A stretch of 62,016 nucleotides of DNA from Candidatus Ligilactobacillus excrementigallinarum (GCA_019114385.1 DXFP01000006.1:1-62016); one strand, 5' to 3'. Positions 47,521 to 57,577 are shown, counted from the first letter of the stretch. The notes: generated by a model from the letters alone, not told the origin. Numbers and translations are program-made.

Positions 47521-48853
47521 CACATTTAAAGACTTTAATTTTAAGCCTTTTATTAATCAAGCTTTGGAAAAACTCAATTTTAAGAATCCAACTCCCGTGC
47601 AAGCAAAGTTGATTCCATTAATTTTGAAGGGCAAAAGTGTTGTGGGACAATCGCAAACAGGAAGTGGAAAAACTCATACTTTTTTATTGCCGATTTTGCA
47701 ACAAATTGATGCCTATGGCCCAGTACAAGCATTAATTACAACTCCTAGTCGAGAATTAGCATATCAAATTTATGATGCGGCTAAACAATTAGTGAAGGAA
47801 TCACCAGAACCAATTAGTGTGCAAAATTATGTTGGCGGAACTGATAAGCAACGGCAAATTGAAAAGCTGACACATCATCAACCTCAAATTGTAATTGGGA
47901 CCCCTGGAAGAATTTTAGATTTGATTAAGTCACAAGCATTGGATGTCCATCATGTTAAGCAATTTGTAGTAGATGAAGCCGATATGACTTTAGATATGGG
48001 CTTTTTGGATGATACTGATGCAATTGCTTCATCTTTGCCTTCAGATTTACAGATGATGGTCTTTTCTGCAACAATTCCAGAAAAGTTACAACCATTTTTG
48101 CATAAATATATGGAAAATCCTGTTGTAGAAGAAATCAAAAATCAAACAATCATTAGCGATACAATTGATAATTGGTTGATTTCAACGAAAGGACGCGACC
48201 GAAATCAGTTAATTTATCAATTATTGACAATGGGTGAGCCATATCTTGCATTGGTATTTACAAATACTAAAGAACGTGCAGACGAATTAACCAATTATTT
48301 ACGGAATAATGGCTTGAAGGTAGCTAAGATTCATGGCGGATTGCAACCACGTGAACGTAAGCGCATTATGAAATCAATAGCAAATTTAGATTATCAATAT
48401 GTAGTTGCTACGGATTTGGCAGCGCGTGGAATTGATATTCAAGGAGTTTCACATGTCATTAACGATGATTTGCCAACGGATTTGGAATTTTTTGTTCACC
48501 GTGTAGGACGGACAGGACGTAACGGAATGAGCGGAATCGCGATTACGTTATATGCACCAAATAAAGAACGAAAAATTGAAGAATTAGAAGAAATGGGGAT
48601 TCAATTTAAGCCAAAAGCAATTTGTAATGATGAAATTGTTGATTCATACGACCGTAACCGGCGAAAGAAACGGCGCAAGGTTAAGGAAAAAATGGATCCT
48701 CAACTCCAGGGAATGGTTAACAAGCAAAAGAAAAAACATAAACCTGGATATAAAAAGAAGATTCAACGTGCAATTAAACGTGATCAACAACAAAAACGAC
48801 GGATTGCTCAGCGTCAAGCACGAAGAAAAGCAAAGAAAGCACGGAAATCATAA
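47513..48853 (+). CDS. DEAD-box RNA helicase (CshB-like)
   Basis: The 446-residue protein has the DEAD-box set: Q-motif TPVQ (Q30), Walker A SQTGSGKT (47-54), PSRELA, GTPGR, D154-E-A-D157, SAT, and HRVGRTGR. A highly basic Lys/Arg C-terminal tail (about 380-446) should bind RNA. Its position after the DHH phosphoesterase and before alaS matches the CshB/YqfR group, linked to cold growth and ribosome or RNA processing. The ATG overlaps the preceding stop; SD is AGGAG. Confidence 0.92.
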   Translation: MTNTFKDFNFKPFINQALEKLNFKNPTPVQAKLIPLILKGKSVVGQSQTGSGKTHTFLLPILQQIDAYGPVQALITTPSRELAYQIYDAAKQLVKESPEPISVQNYVGGTDKQRQIEKLTHHQPQIVIGTPGRILDLIKSQALDVHHVKQFVVDEADMTLDMGFLDDTDAIASSLPSDLQMMVFSATIPEKLQPFLHKYMENPVVEEIKNQTIISDTIDNWLISTKGRDRNQLIYQLLTMGEPYLALVFTNTKERADELTNYLRNNGLKVAKIHGGLQPRERKRIMKSIANLDYQYVVATDLAARGIDIQGVSHVINDDLPTDLEFFVHRVGRTGRNGMSGIAITLYAPNKERKIEELEEMGIQFKPKAICNDEIVDSYDRNRRKKRRKVKEKMDPQLQGMVNKQKKKHKPGYKKKIQRAIKRDQQQKRRIAQRQARRKAKKARKS

Positions 48854-48894
48854 CTATTTGATGTCTTTTGCAATATTCAAAATAATAAATTCAA

Positions 48895-48923
48895 TTGACA
48901 TTTAAAGTTTTTTTGCATATACT
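48895..48923 (+). promoter_or_regulatory. Promoter of the alaS T-box
   Basis: TTGACA (48895-48900), 17 bp, TATACT (48918-48923). Transcription should begin near 48930 and make a leader of about 210 nt. Confidence 0.85.
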
Positions 48924-48929
48924 TTGTTT

Positions 48930-49120
48930 GAGTTAGGATATATTGCTATTGGAAAATTCACAGAGAGAGTCTGGCTGGTGGAAAGACTTATTTAGAAGAT
49001 AGGAATGCTCCCTAAATGATGGAATTAGAATTTAATAACATTAAAAGTGGTTACGAGAGTATCGTTGCAAGTAAGGTGGTACCGCGCATTTGCGTCCTTA
49101 CGAGCAATGGTACTTTTTTG
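48930..49120 (+). ncRNA. T-box riboswitch (alanine) controlling alaS
   Basis: The conserved T-box sequence AAGGTGGTACCGCG is at 49073-49086. The terminator pairs AGTATCGTTGC (49058-49068) with GCAATGGTACT (49104-49114), with an inner stem GTAAGG/CCTTAC, then T's. The upstream stem I region has AGAGAG and GGTGGAAAGAC, and a GAATGCTCC specifier loop in which GCT (49007-49009) reads Ala. Uncharged tRNA-Ala would stabilise the antiterminator and allow alaS expression. Confidence 0.93.
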
Positions 49121-49139
49121 TATAAAAGAAAGGGTTATT

Positions 49140-51779
49140 ATGAAAGAATTATCAAGTGCGCAAGTGCGTCAAATGTATTTAGATTTCTTTAAAACAAAGG
49201 GACATGATGTTTTGAAGAGTGCTCCATTAATCCCACAAGATGATCCAACTTTATTGTGGATTAACTCTGGAGTTGCAACAATGAAGAAGTATTTTGATGG
49301 TACGGTCGTACCTAAGAATCACCGGTTGACTAGTTCTCAAAAATCAATTCGGACAAACGATATTGAAAATGTTGGTCATACCGCGCGCCATCATACGTTA
49401 TTTGAAATGTTGGGTAATTTCTCTGTCGGTGACTATTTCCGTAAAGAAGCAATTACTTGGGCATGGGAACTATTGACTAGCAAAGAATGGTTTGCAATGG
49501 ATCCAGCTAAACTTTACATTACAGTTTATCCCAAAGACAAGGATTCAAAACAAGTTTGGGAATCAGTAGGTGTTCCTGCAGACCATATCTATGAAGTTGA
49601 AGATAACTTTTGGGATATCGGTGAAGGTCCATGTGGTCCAGATTCTGAAATCTTTTACGATCGCGGTCAAGAATTTAATAATGTTGCTGAAGATGATCCT
49701 GAAAACTATCCTGGCGGTGAAAATGAACGTTACTTGGAAATTTGGAACATTGTGTTCTCTGAATTTAATCATAAACCAGATGGCACTTATGAACCTCTTC
49801 CACATAAAAATATTGATACGGGAATGGGCTTAGAACGGGTTGTTTCCGTTTTCCAACATGCAAAGACAAACTTTGAAACCGACTTATTTATGCCAATTAT
49901 TGACGCAACTGCTGAAATGTCAGCGGGTAACCAATATGGCGAAAATGCCGAACATGACGTTTCATTTAAAGTAATTGCAGATCATGTAAGAGCAATTACT
50001 TTTGCTATTGGTGATGGTGCTTTGCCTTCAAATGAAGGTCGTGGATATGTAATTCGGCGCTTAATTCGGCGTGCTGAACTTCATGGGCAAAAATTAGGAA
50101 TTGATGGATCATTTTTATATAAATTAGTTCCAGTAGTTGGCGAAATCATGAAATCTGCATATCCAGAAGTCTTAGAACAAGCTGAATTTATTCAAAAGGT
50201 AATCAAGATGGAAGAAGAACGCTTCAACAATACATTGAAGGATGGAATGCAACTATTGGATCAAGTGATTGCCAAAGCTAAAGAAAATCATCAAGATCAA
50301 ATTGATGGTAAGATAGCCTTTAAGTTATATGATACTTATGGTTTTCCGTTAGAATTAACTGTTGAATATGCTCAAGATGCTGGATTGAATGTTAACCAAG
50401 CAGAATTTGATGCTGAAATGGATGCTCAGAAGAATCGGGCACGTAATGCACGCTCAGATGAAAAATCAATGGGTGTTCAAAACGGTTTGTTAACTGATAT
50501 TAAAACAGAAAGTGAGTATGTTGGTTACCAACAATTAACAGCTGAAGGTGAATTAAAAGATATTATTGCTGGAAATGAATTGGTTGATGAAGCAGATGTC
50601 GATCAAGAAGTGAGAATGATTTTTGATGTAACACCATTCTATGCTGAAATGGGTGGCCAAGTTGCCGATCAAGGCAAGATTAAAGATGTAAATGGCGATG
50701 TGGTTGGCCAAGTAATTGATGTGCAACATGCGCCAAATGGACAAAATATGCATACTGTAAAGGTAATGCAAAAAATGTTCAAAAATCAAAAGTATACTTT
50801 GGAAGTTAACCAAAAACGACATGATAAATTACGTAAAAATCATACTGCTACGCACTTGTTAGATCAAGCATTGCGGGATGTTTTAGGCGAGCATACACAT
50901 CAAGCCGGCTCATTAGTTGAACCAACTTACTTGCGGTTTGACTTTACTAACTTAGGTTCAGTTACAAAAGAAGATTTGACAAAGGTTGAACAAATTGTAA
51001 ATCAGAAGATTTGGGATGAATTGCCAGTTGAAACTGTGGAAACTGATATTGAATCTGCTAAGAAGATGGGTGCGATTGCATTATTTAGTGAAAAATATGG
51101 TGATGTAGTGCGTGTAGTTAAAATTGGCGATTATTCAATGGAATTCTGCGGTGGAAACCATGCGGATAATACAAGTGAATTAGGCTTGTTCAAAATTGTT
51201 TCTGAATCAGGCGTTGGTGCCGGAGTACGTCGAATTGAAGCAGTAACTTCAAAAGAAGCATATGAATTCTTACAACAACGTAATGACTTGTTAATGAAAG
51301 CAGCTGATAAATTGAAAGTTGCGCAAGTAAAAGATTTACCAGCCAAAGTTGATCAAACTTTAGCACAAGTTAAGGAATTAGAACAACAGAAGCAAGCATT
51401 AGAAGACAAATTTGCTAGTCAACAAGCAAACGATGTTTTTAGTAATGTTCAAGAAATTAATGGGAAGACATTAATCGCAGCTCAGGTCAATGTTTCAGGA
51501 ATGAATCAATTACGCCAATTAGCTGACCAATGGAAAGCTAAAAACTTATCAGATGTATTAGTTTTAGGAACTGCAACTGATGATGGCAAGGTTAACTTGA
51601 TTGCAGCAATGAGTGATCAAGCAATGGCAGATGGATTAAAAGCAGGTGATTTAATCAAGGCAATTGCTCCACTTGTTGGCGGCGGCGGTGGCGGTCGTCC
51701 TAACTTAGCTCAAGCTGGTGGTAAGAACCCAGCTGGATTACAAGATGCTTTGAAGAAAGCAGCTGAATGGTTAAATTAA
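49140..51779 (+). CDS. alaS: Alanyl-tRNA synthetase
   Basis: AlaS charges tRNA-Ala and edits Ser and Gly mischarging. The 879-residue protein has the catalytic class II core with TARHHTLFEMLGNFSVGDYF, the editing zinc motif NHTATHLL with the later CGGNHADNTSELG, and a C-terminal C-Ala domain ending in a Gly-rich GGGGGGRPNLAQAGG stretch. The ATG follows AAAGGG; an in-frame reading from 49047 runs through the T-box and is not the true start. Confidence 0.97.
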   Translation: MKELSSAQVRQMYLDFFKTKGHDVLKSAPLIPQDDPTLLWINSGVATMKKYFDGTVVPKNHRLTSSQKSIRTNDIENVGHTARHHTLFEMLGNFSVGDYFRKEAITWAWELLTSKEWFAMDPAKLYITVYPKDKDSKQVWESVGVPADHIYEVEDNFWDIGEGPCGPDSEIFYDRGQEFNNVAEDDPENYPGGENERYLEIWNIVFSEFNHKPDGTYEPLPHKNIDTGMGLERVVSVFQHAKTNFETDLFMPIIDATAEMSAGNQYGENAEHDVSFKVIADHVRAITFAIGDGALPSNEGRGYVIRRLIRRAELHGQKLGIDGSFLYKLVPVVGEIMKSAYPEVLEQAEFIQKVIKMEEERFNNTLKDGMQLLDQVIAKAKENHQDQIDGKIAFKLYDTYGFPLELTVEYAQDAGLNVNQAEFDAEMDAQKNRARNARSDEKSMGVQNGLLTDIKTESEYVGYQQLTAEGELKDIIAGNELVDEADVDQEVRMIFDVTPFYAEMGGQVADQGKIKDVNGDVVGQVIDVQHAPNGQNMHTVKVMQKMFKNQKYTLEVNQKRHDKLRKNHTATHLLDQALRDVLGEHTHQAGSLVEPTYLRFDFTNLGSVTKEDLTKVEQIVNQKIWDELPVETVETDIESAKKMGAIALFSEKYGDVVRVVKIGDYSMEFCGGNHADNTSELGLFKIVSESGVGAGVRRIEAVTSKEAYEFLQQRNDLLMKAADKLKVAQVKDLPAKVDQTLAQVKELEQQKQALEDKFASQQANDVFSNVQEINGKTLIAAQVNVSGMNQLRQLADQWKAKNLSDVLVLGTATDDGKVNLIAAMSDQAMADGLKAGDLIKAIAPLVGGGGGGRPNLAQAGGKNPAGLQDALKKAAEWLN

Positions 51780-51800
51780 TAATTATTAGTTAAAATGAGT

Positions 51801-51840
51801 AGCAAGGAGACTGTGGCGAAATGTCCAGTCTCCTTGTTAA
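51801..51840 (+). terminator. Terminator after alaS (repeat family)
   Basis: CAAGGAGACTG (51803-51813) and CAGTCTCCTTG (51826-51836) form a perfect 11-bp stem; the loop ends in TGTC. The reverse complement carries ACTGGAC...CCACAGT, the repeated core. Confidence 0.8.
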
Positions 51841-51846
51841 TTGTAT

Positions 51847-51875
51847 TTGTTTAATTACACTAATTTTAGTAAAAT
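51847..51875 (+). promoter_or_regulatory. Promoter of ireB-ruvX-yrzB
   Basis: TTGTTT (51847-51852), 17 bp, TAAAAT (51870-51875), just before the ireB SD. Confidence 0.6.
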
Positions 51876-51905
51876 AAAGTTGAAGACTAATTGGGAGGTG
51901 TAGTT

Positions 51906-52181
51906 ATGAGTTCAGATAAAACAGTCTTCTTTGACTACAATCAAGAAGAACGGAAAGAAATTCATGAAACCCTGCAGACAGTATATAATGCGCTAGAAGA
52001 AAAAGGTTATAATCCAATTAATCAAATTGTGGGTTACCTACTTTCAGGTGATCCAGCATACATTCCAAGGGCCGATAATGCACGGAATTTAATTCGTAAG
52101 TATGAACGTGATGAAATCATTGAAGAATTAGTACGCTCATACCTAAAGAGAGAGGATATGAACATTAATTGGCACGAATAA
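51906..52181 (+). CDS. ireB: IreB-family regulatory phosphoprotein
   Basis: In Enterococcus faecalis IreB is phosphorylated by the Ser/Thr kinase IreK and dampens cephalosporin resistance. The 91-residue protein matches this UPF0297 family, with an N-terminal [10 protein letters not shown] carrying a candidate phospho-threonine (T6), then [20 protein letters not shown]. The ATG follows GGAGGTG. The order ireB-ruvX-yrzB after alaS is widely conserved. Its kinase is not in this window. Confidence 0.93.
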   Translation: MSSDKTVFFDYNQEERKEIHETLQTVYNALEEKGYNPINQIVGYLLSGDPAYIPRADNARNLIRKYERDEIIEELVRSYLKREDMNINWHE

Positions 52182-52609
52182 TGGGATTGGATGTTGGTTC
52201 AAAAACAGTCGGTGTAGCAGTTAGCGACCAACTTGGATGGACTGCACAAGGCGTAGAAATTGTGCGTATTAATGAAGATGAAGAAGTTTTTGGGTTGGAA
52301 CGCGTGGTCGAATTAGCGAAGCAAAATGACGTGGTCGGTTTTGTGATTGGCTTGCCTAAGAATATGAATAATACTTCCGGACCACGGGTGGATGCAGCCA
52401 AACATTATGGTGAAATGCTGCAAACTCAAATTGATTTACCAATTGATTTTCAAGATGAACGGTTAACTACGGTTGAAGCCCAACGAATGCTGATTGAAGA
52501 AGCAGATGCGTCTCGTAAAAAACGTTATCAAGTTATTGATAAATTAGCAGCGACATTGATTTTACAAAATTATTTGGATCGCAAAGGCAAATTAGTAAAT
52601 TTACTTTAG
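52169..52609 (+). CDS. ruvX: RuvX/YqgF Holliday junction resolvase-like protein
   Basis: YqgF proteins have an RNase H fold and act as a putative Holliday junction resolvase or in pre-16S rRNA end processing. The 146-residue protein has the acidic [15 protein letters not shown] start, the GLPKNMNNT loop, DERLTTVEA and a C-terminal [13 protein letters not shown]. The start is TTG overlapping ireB by 13 bases with SD AGAGAGGA at a rather long distance; the ATG at 52181 is an alternative. Confidence 0.92.
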   Translation: MARIMGLDVGSKTVGVAVSDQLGWTAQGVEIVRINEDEEVFGLERVVELAKQNDVVGFVIGLPKNMNNTSGPRVDAAKHYGEMLQTQIDLPIDFQDERLTTVEAQRMLIEEADASRKKRYQVIDKLAATLILQNYLDRKGKLVNLL

Positions 52610-52623
52610 AATCGAGGAATAAA

Positions 52624-52926
52624 ATGTCAAAAAAAGAACAAAATCAAAATGATAATTTAATTACTTTGGTTGATGATCAAGGAAATGAAAGTTTATATGA
52701 AATTTTATTCACATTTGAATCAGAAGATTATGGTAAGTCTTACATCTTATTGATTCCGGCGGGTTCTGAACCAGAAGAGCAAGTTGATGTATTGGCATTC
52801 TCATTTAATCCAAATGAAGATGGTGATGCAACTGATGCAGAATTGTATGACATCGAAAGTGATGAAGAATGGGACATGGTTGAAGGAGTATTAGATACTT
52901 TCTTAAACGATGAAAATATGCAATAA
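52624..52926 (+). CDS. DUF1292/UPF0473 protein (YrzB-like)
   Basis: This strongly acidic 100-residue protein matches the DUF1292 family encoded after ruvX in Firmicutes, with LITLVDDQGNESLYEILFTF and the conserved YILLIPAG strand followed by a Glu/Asp-rich half. No biochemical function is known. SD GAGGAAT precedes the ATG. It is the last gene of the ireB transcription unit, ending at a repeat-family terminator. Confidence 0.92.
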   Translation: MSKKEQNQNDNLITLVDDQGNESLYEILFTFESEDYGKSYILLIPAGSEPEEQVDVLAFSFNPNEDGDATDAELYDIESDEEWDMVEGVLDTFLNDENMQ

Positions 52927-52947
52927 GATAATTGATTTGATTGGAAT

Positions 52948-52985
52948 GTAGAGGTTGTGACAAAACTTGTCCAGCCTCTTATTTG
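52948..52985 (+). terminator. Terminator after yrzB (repeat family)
   Basis: GAGGTTGTGACA (52951-52962) pairs with TGTCCAGCCTC (52968-52978), then TT. It is nearly the reverse complement of the copies at 5716 and 58974. Confidence 0.75.
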
Positions 52986-53068
52986 ATTTTCAATAGAATG
53001 TAAAATGCTCGTTCTTAGATTGAATTATGGTAAAATTAATGTGATTGAGTTTGAAAGGATGAACGCGG

Positions 53069-53317
53069 GTGTCAGAAAATAAGAGAAGATTTAAGGTAGA
53101 AATTGATGGCGAACAATTTACAATTATTGGGAAAAGCACACCAGAACATATGGATGCTGTTATGGGAGTCGCAAACCATGAATTAGCAACAATTAAGAAA
53201 ATGATGCCTTCCTTATCTGAGAAAAAGGCTGCATTATTGTTAGCAATCAATGCGGTGTCAGATCAATTGGAAAAACAGGAAGAATTAGACCGATTAAAAC
53301 AATCAATGGATAAATAA
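53069..53317 (+). CDS. zapA: Cell division protein ZapA
   Basis: ZapA cross-links FtsZ protofilaments at the division ring. The 82-residue protein has the ZapA start KRRFKVEIDGEQFTIIGKST and a C-terminal helix suitable for the dimer/tetramer coiled coil. Start is GTG after AAAGGATG. An extended -10 TGgTAAAAT lies at 53028-53036. It precedes cvpA and mutS2 in the order known from many Firmicutes. Confidence 0.88.
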   Translation: MSENKRRFKVEIDGEQFTIIGKSTPEHMDAVMGVANHELATIKKMMPSLSEKKAALLLAINAVSDQLEKQEELDRLKQSMDK

Positions 53318-53332
53318 TGCAGGTGAATCAAA

Positions 53333-53833
53333 TTGATTACAATTATCATTTTACTATTGCTAATTTTAGCATTTCGTTTTGGGTATAAGCGGGGATTGTT
53401 AATGACATTATTGAGTGTTGCTGGCTATGTGATTGTTTTCTTATTGGCAGTCTTTATTGCTAAACCAATGGGACAAGCATTAGCGGCAAGTTTACCGCAG
53501 TTGGCTAAGAATGCTGGCTTTTCAACAATGTTTTATCAAGTATTAGCATTTTGGATTGTTGCAATTGTGGGCAGCATTATTTACCGGTTTATTGCGCGAA
53601 CCGTTAATGGAATTACTAAGTTACCGCTCATTTCTCAAATCAATTCGCTTGCAGGTGCGGCATTATCAACTTTATTAATGTATGTGGTAATCTTTTTTGG
53701 ATTGTTATTAATGTCTAGCTGGCCAAGTCAAAATGTACGGACAACTGTGCAGCAATCAAATACTGCACAGTGGATTTTAACTAAAACACCAGGCTTTTCA
53801 AAAGATATTTTTAATAATGTGGAAAATTTTTAA
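53333..53833 (+). CDS. CvpA-family membrane protein
   Basis: The 166-residue protein has about four membrane segments (roughly 2-20, 26-46, 67-86, 104-125) and the FRFGYKRGLLMTLLSVAGYV start of the CvpA family (colicin V production in E. coli). The role in Gram-positives is unclear. Start is TTG after AGGTGA. It lies between zapA and mutS2, 17 bases before the latter. Confidence 0.88.
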   Translation: MITIIILLLLILAFRFGYKRGLLMTLLSVAGYVIVFLLAVFIAKPMGQALAASLPQLAKNAGFSTMFYQVLAFWIVAIVGSIIYRFIARTVNGITKLPLISQINSLAGAALSTLLMYVVIFFGLLLMSSWPSQNVRTTVQQSNTAQWILTKTPGFSKDIFNNVENF

Positions 53834-53850
53834 TGAAAGGAGGAAATTAA

Positions 53851-56208
53851 ATGAATTCGAAGATATTACAAACTCTTGAATATGATAAAATTCGGCAAAA
53901 AATTGCGGAATACACTGTTACAGATAATGGTAAGAAACTAGCTGCTCAAATGCAGCCATTAACTGAAATCGATGAAATTGAAAAATTATTGGCAGAAACT
54001 CAAGATGGTGCAGATGCTTTACGACTTAAAGGTGGAATTCCAATGCCGCTTTTAACTGATATTAAACCGCAGTTAAAACGATTAGAAATTGATGCTACTT
54101 TAAATGGTAAGGAACTAGCAACTATTGCGAAAGTCTTACGTGCAACCAATGTTGTAAAAGCCTTTTTCAGAGATTTAGCGGATGATGAAGTTGAATTACC
54201 ACAGTTAAATCAACTTAATGGACAGTTAGAAACTTTACCAGAAATTGCAAAAAAGTTGCTGACTGCAATTGAAAGTGATGGAAACGTAACGGATGATGCT
54301 TCTAGTTTATTGAGAAGTTTACGACGGCAAATTGAAGCTACTGAAGGACAAATTCGGGATAAATTATCTACAATTACTCATGGAAGCAAAGCAAAGTACT
54401 TAAGTGATTCATTGGTTACTATTCGGAATGAACGGTATGTAATTCCGGTAAAAGCAGAAAATAAAAACCAATTTGGCGGAGTCGTTCATGATCAAAGTTC
54501 ATCAGGTCAAACATTGTTTGTGGAACCTCAAACAATTGTGGATTTGAATAATCGCTTGAAACAGCAGCAATTAGCTGAAAAAGAAGAAGTTCGGCGGATT
54601 TTAAAGGAACTGTCAGCAATGATTGCCCCATATACTAGTGAATTAGCTCAAAATGCTTGGATTTTAGGTCAAATGGATTTCATTAATGCAAAGGCGCGTT
54701 ATGCTAAAGAAATTCATGCGGCTCGTCCAATCATTGACACAGATAATCATTTGTATTTACGTAAAGCTTGGCATCCGCTATTAAATCCGAAAACAGTTGT
54801 TAAAAATGATATTTCATTGGGTGAAGATTACCAAGCAATTGTAATTACAGGTCCTAATACAGGTGGTAAAACTATTACTTTGAAGACTTTAGGATTAATT
54901 CAATTAATGGGACAGTCTGGCTTATTCATTCCTGCAGATGAAGAGAGTCGGATTGGCGTATTTGATGAAATTTTTGCAGATATCGGTGATGAACAATCTA
55001 TTGAACAAAGTTTAAGTACATTTTCATCACATATGACCAATATTGTTGAAATTCTAAAGCAGATTACTGCAAAATCATTGGTTCTCTTTGATGAGTTAGG
55101 AGCAGGAACTGATCCACAAGAAGGAGCAGCTTTGGCAATTTCGATTTTAGATGCAGTGGGTGCTATTGGTAGTTATGTAGTAGCTACAACTCATTATCCT
55201 GAATTGAAGGCTTATGGATATGAACGGCCACAGACAATTAATGCATCAATGGAATTTGATAGTGAAACTTTGCAGCCAACTTACCATTTGTTAATTGGCA
55301 TTCCAGGTAGAAGTAATGCATTTGATATTTCTAAACGGCTGGGATTGCCAAATGAAATTGTAAATGCAGCTCGGCATTTTGTAAATCAGGACAGTCAAGA
55401 TTTGAATGAGATGATTGCTGATTTAGTTCGCAAACGCCATGATGCAGAAGAAAAACAAGCTTTGTTTAATCACAATTTACATGAAGCAGAACAGTTACAT
55501 CATGATTTGCAAATTGGATTTGAAAAATTTGAGAATCAAAAAGACCATCTGCTGAATCAGGCTAAACAAAAAGCAAATCAAATTGTGAATGAAGCCCAAA
55601 TAAAGGCAGATCAGATTATTGCAGAACTGCGTAAAATGCGGATGAATGGTGCAAATGTGAAGGAAAATAAGCTGATTGATGCTAAAACTCAATTAAATCG
55701 GCTTGAAAAACCAATTAATTTACAACAAAACAAGATTTTACGCAAAGCTAAGGTGCAGAAAGAATTACATGAAAATGATGATGTATTGGTTAAATCATAT
55801 GGTCAACGCGGAGTTTTACTGCGTAAAGCGGATAAAAATCATTGGGAAGTTCAATTAGGAATTTTGAAAATGAAAATTCCAACTGATGATTTAGAAAAAA
55901 TCAAGATTAAAGATCAACCTGAACAAGCATCAACAGTAAGTGTGAAACGCAGTGTTTCCTCAGGATTATCTACAACATTAGATTTACGCGGTCAAACAAA
56001 AGAAGAAGCCTTGATGAGTGTGGATCGGTATATTGATTCTGCATTATTAGCGGGCTATCCATCTGTAACCATTATTCATGGAAAAGGCACGGGCGCCTTA
56101 CAAGCAGCAATCAAACAATATTTAAAAAATAATCAATCAGTCAAAAGTTTTAACTATGCATCTCCAAATGCAGGCGGCGACGGAGCAACGATTGTTAATT
56201 TTAAATAA
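53851..56208 (+). CDS. mutS2: MutS2 (endonuclease/ribosome-rescue type MutS homologue)
   Basis: MutS2 lacks the mismatch-recognition domain; it suppresses recombination in some species and splits collided ribosomes in Bacillus. The 785-residue protein has Walker A G334-P-N-T-G-G-K-T341, STFSSHMTNI and FDELGAGTDPQEGAA, a long coiled coil (about 520-620) and a C-terminal Smr domain with LDLRGQTKEEA and HGKGTG. SD AAAGGAGG. The thioredoxin gene often found next to mutS2 is not here; rnz follows instead. Confidence 0.96.
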   Translation: MNSKILQTLEYDKIRQKIAEYTVTDNGKKLAAQMQPLTEIDEIEKLLAETQDGADALRLKGGIPMPLLTDIKPQLKRLEIDATLNGKELATIAKVLRATNVVKAFFRDLADDEVELPQLNQLNGQLETLPEIAKKLLTAIESDGNVTDDASSLLRSLRRQIEATEGQIRDKLSTITHGSKAKYLSDSLVTIRNERYVIPVKAENKNQFGGVVHDQSSSGQTLFVEPQTIVDLNNRLKQQQLAEKEEVRRILKELSAMIAPYTSELAQNAWILGQMDFINAKARYAKEIHAARPIIDTDNHLYLRKAWHPLLNPKTVVKNDISLGEDYQAIVITGPNTGGKTITLKTLGLIQLMGQSGLFIPADEESRIGVFDEIFADIGDEQSIEQSLSTFSSHMTNIVEILKQITAKSLVLFDELGAGTDPQEGAALAISILDAVGAIGSYVVATTHYPELKAYGYERPQTINASMEFDSETLQPTYHLLIGIPGRSNAFDISKRLGLPNEIVNAARHFVNQDSQDLNEMIADLVRKRHDAEEKQALFNHNLHEAEQLHHDLQIGFEKFENQKDHLLNQAKQKANQIVNEAQIKADQIIAELRKMRMNGANVKENKLIDAKTQLNRLEKPINLQQNKILRKAKVQKELHENDDVLVKSYGQRGVLLRKADKNHWEVQLGILKMKIPTDDLEKIKIKDQPEQASTVSVKRSVSSGLSTTLDLRGQTKEEALMSVDRYIDSALLAGYPSVTIIHGKGTGALQAAIKQYLKNNQSVKSFNYASPNAGGDGATIVNFK

Positions 56209-56287
56209 ATAATGCTTTATTTTGTACTTTTACGTAAATTTGGCGTAACTTTATATGTAGAATGTTAAAAGGAAGAGGTAAAGTAGA

Positions 56288-57262
56288 ATGTTAGATGTTA
56301 CATTACTTGGAACTGGCGGTAGTATCCCATTGCCAGATCGTTACTTATCATCTGCAATTATTGAATACAAAGGGCGAAAAATCTTGATGGATGCTGGTGA
56401 AGGAACAGGCGTATCAATGCGTGCTGTTCGAAGCGGATTTAAGTCTTTAGATGTGATTTGTATTACTCACTTGCATGGTGATCACGTAATCGGTTTGCAA
56501 GGAATTTTGGGAACAACAAGTAACACTGGCAGAACGGAACCAATTACTATCATTGGACCCAAAGGAATTAAAGATGTTATGAAGGGTTTTCGGGTAATTA
56601 TGCCATGGTTGAATTATGACATTAACATTATTGAAGATCCAGAACCTAATAAACCAATTGTGATTAACAATAAATGGATTCATGGTGAATTATCAATTAC
56701 TCCATTGCCAGTTAAGCACACACGACCAAATTTCGCTTACCGGGTTGATTTGAAGCGGAATCCAAAATTTGATCCGCAAAAAGCTAAGCAAAATAACGTG
56801 CCACAACGTATTTGGGGCGATTTGCAACGGAAAGGCGAACCAATTGAATATGAAGGTCAAACTTATACACCAGAAATGGTCTTGGGAGATGCACGAAAAG
56901 GAATGCGTGTCAGTTGGGTAACTGATACACGACCAACTCCTGAAATTCCAGGATTTATTGAAGGCTCAGACTTATTATTGAGTTGTGCAAATTTTGGTTC
57001 AAATGATGATGAAGAAAAAGCTAAAAATAAGATGCACATGACATTTGCTGAGGCAGCAACTCAAGCCAAGAAAGGTCATGTAAAGGAAATGGTTTTGACG
57101 CACTTTTCACAAGCAATGCGTGATCCAGAAAAATATTTAAAGAATGCTACAGATATTTTTCCTAATACAATTATCGGAAAAGATCATATGCACTTTACAT
57201 TGAACTTTGATCAAAACTTTGCTGAACCAACAATGATTGAAGAACATAAAGAAGAAAAATAA
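56288..57262 (+). CDS. rnz: Ribonuclease Z
   Basis: RNase Z cuts tRNA precursors that lack an encoded CCA, as the tRNA-Leu of this window does. The 324-residue metallo-beta-lactamase protein has H61-L-H-G-D-H66, the VSWVTDTRP region, the MTFAEAATQAKK segment and a late LTHFSQAM histidine. The ATG follows GGAAGAGG. It is a single-gene unit with its own terminator. Confidence 0.95.
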   Translation: MLDVTLLGTGGSIPLPDRYLSSAIIEYKGRKILMDAGEGTGVSMRAVRSGFKSLDVICITHLHGDHVIGLQGILGTTSNTGRTEPITIIGPKGIKDVMKGFRVIMPWLNYDINIIEDPEPNKPIVINNKWIHGELSITPLPVKHTRPNFAYRVDLKRNPKFDPQKAKQNNVPQRIWGDLQRKGEPIEYEGQTYTPEMVLGDARKGMRVSWVTDTRPTPEIPGFIEGSDLLLSCANFGSNDDEEKAKNKMHMTFAEAATQAKKGHVKEMVLTHFSQAMRDPEKYLKNATDIFPNTIIGKDHMHFTLNFDQNFAEPTMIEEHKEEK

Positions 57263-57275
57263 AATTATATTTCAA

Positions 57276-57314
57276 AACGCTGATAGAGAAAAGTTCTCTG
57301 TTGGTGTTTTTTTT
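57276..57314 (+). terminator. Terminator after rnz
   Basis: AACGCTGATAGAGAA (57276-57290) pairs with TTCTCTGTTGGTGTT (57294-57308), fifteen pairs including several G-U, followed by eight T. Confidence 0.85.
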
Positions 57315-57577
57315 GTATATTTTTTAAAAGTTTATTAATTTATGGTGCTTTTTAGGTGTATATAATTAATTATTGCTATTATTTTTTAGTAAAGAGGTCT
57401 AAGAAATTCAATTCTTGTTAATTTGGGATACAAAGATGTGGGGGCATATCAATTATAATTATCTGGATTAATTTCAAAGTATTATGATGAGAAAACTTTT
57501 TCTGCATCAATTTTTTATACCAAAATCTTGGTAAATTTCATTTTTTACATACTAATATATTGCGAAGGAGTGTTAGG
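57315..57577. other. Intergenic region before the DUF805 gene
   Basis: About 260 AT-rich bases without a supported gene. A small palindrome TACCAA-AATC-TTGGTA lies at about 57518-57533. A 12-codon stretch beginning ATGTGGGGGCATATC lacks an SD and is not called. I find no clear promoter; the SD GAAGGAG of the next gene ends the region. Confidence 0.4.

Noticed and set aside
49047-49139. A 31-codon N-terminal extension of AlaS
   Set aside because: It is the T-box antiterminator/terminator region read in frame; the SD and the conserved N-terminus start at 49140.
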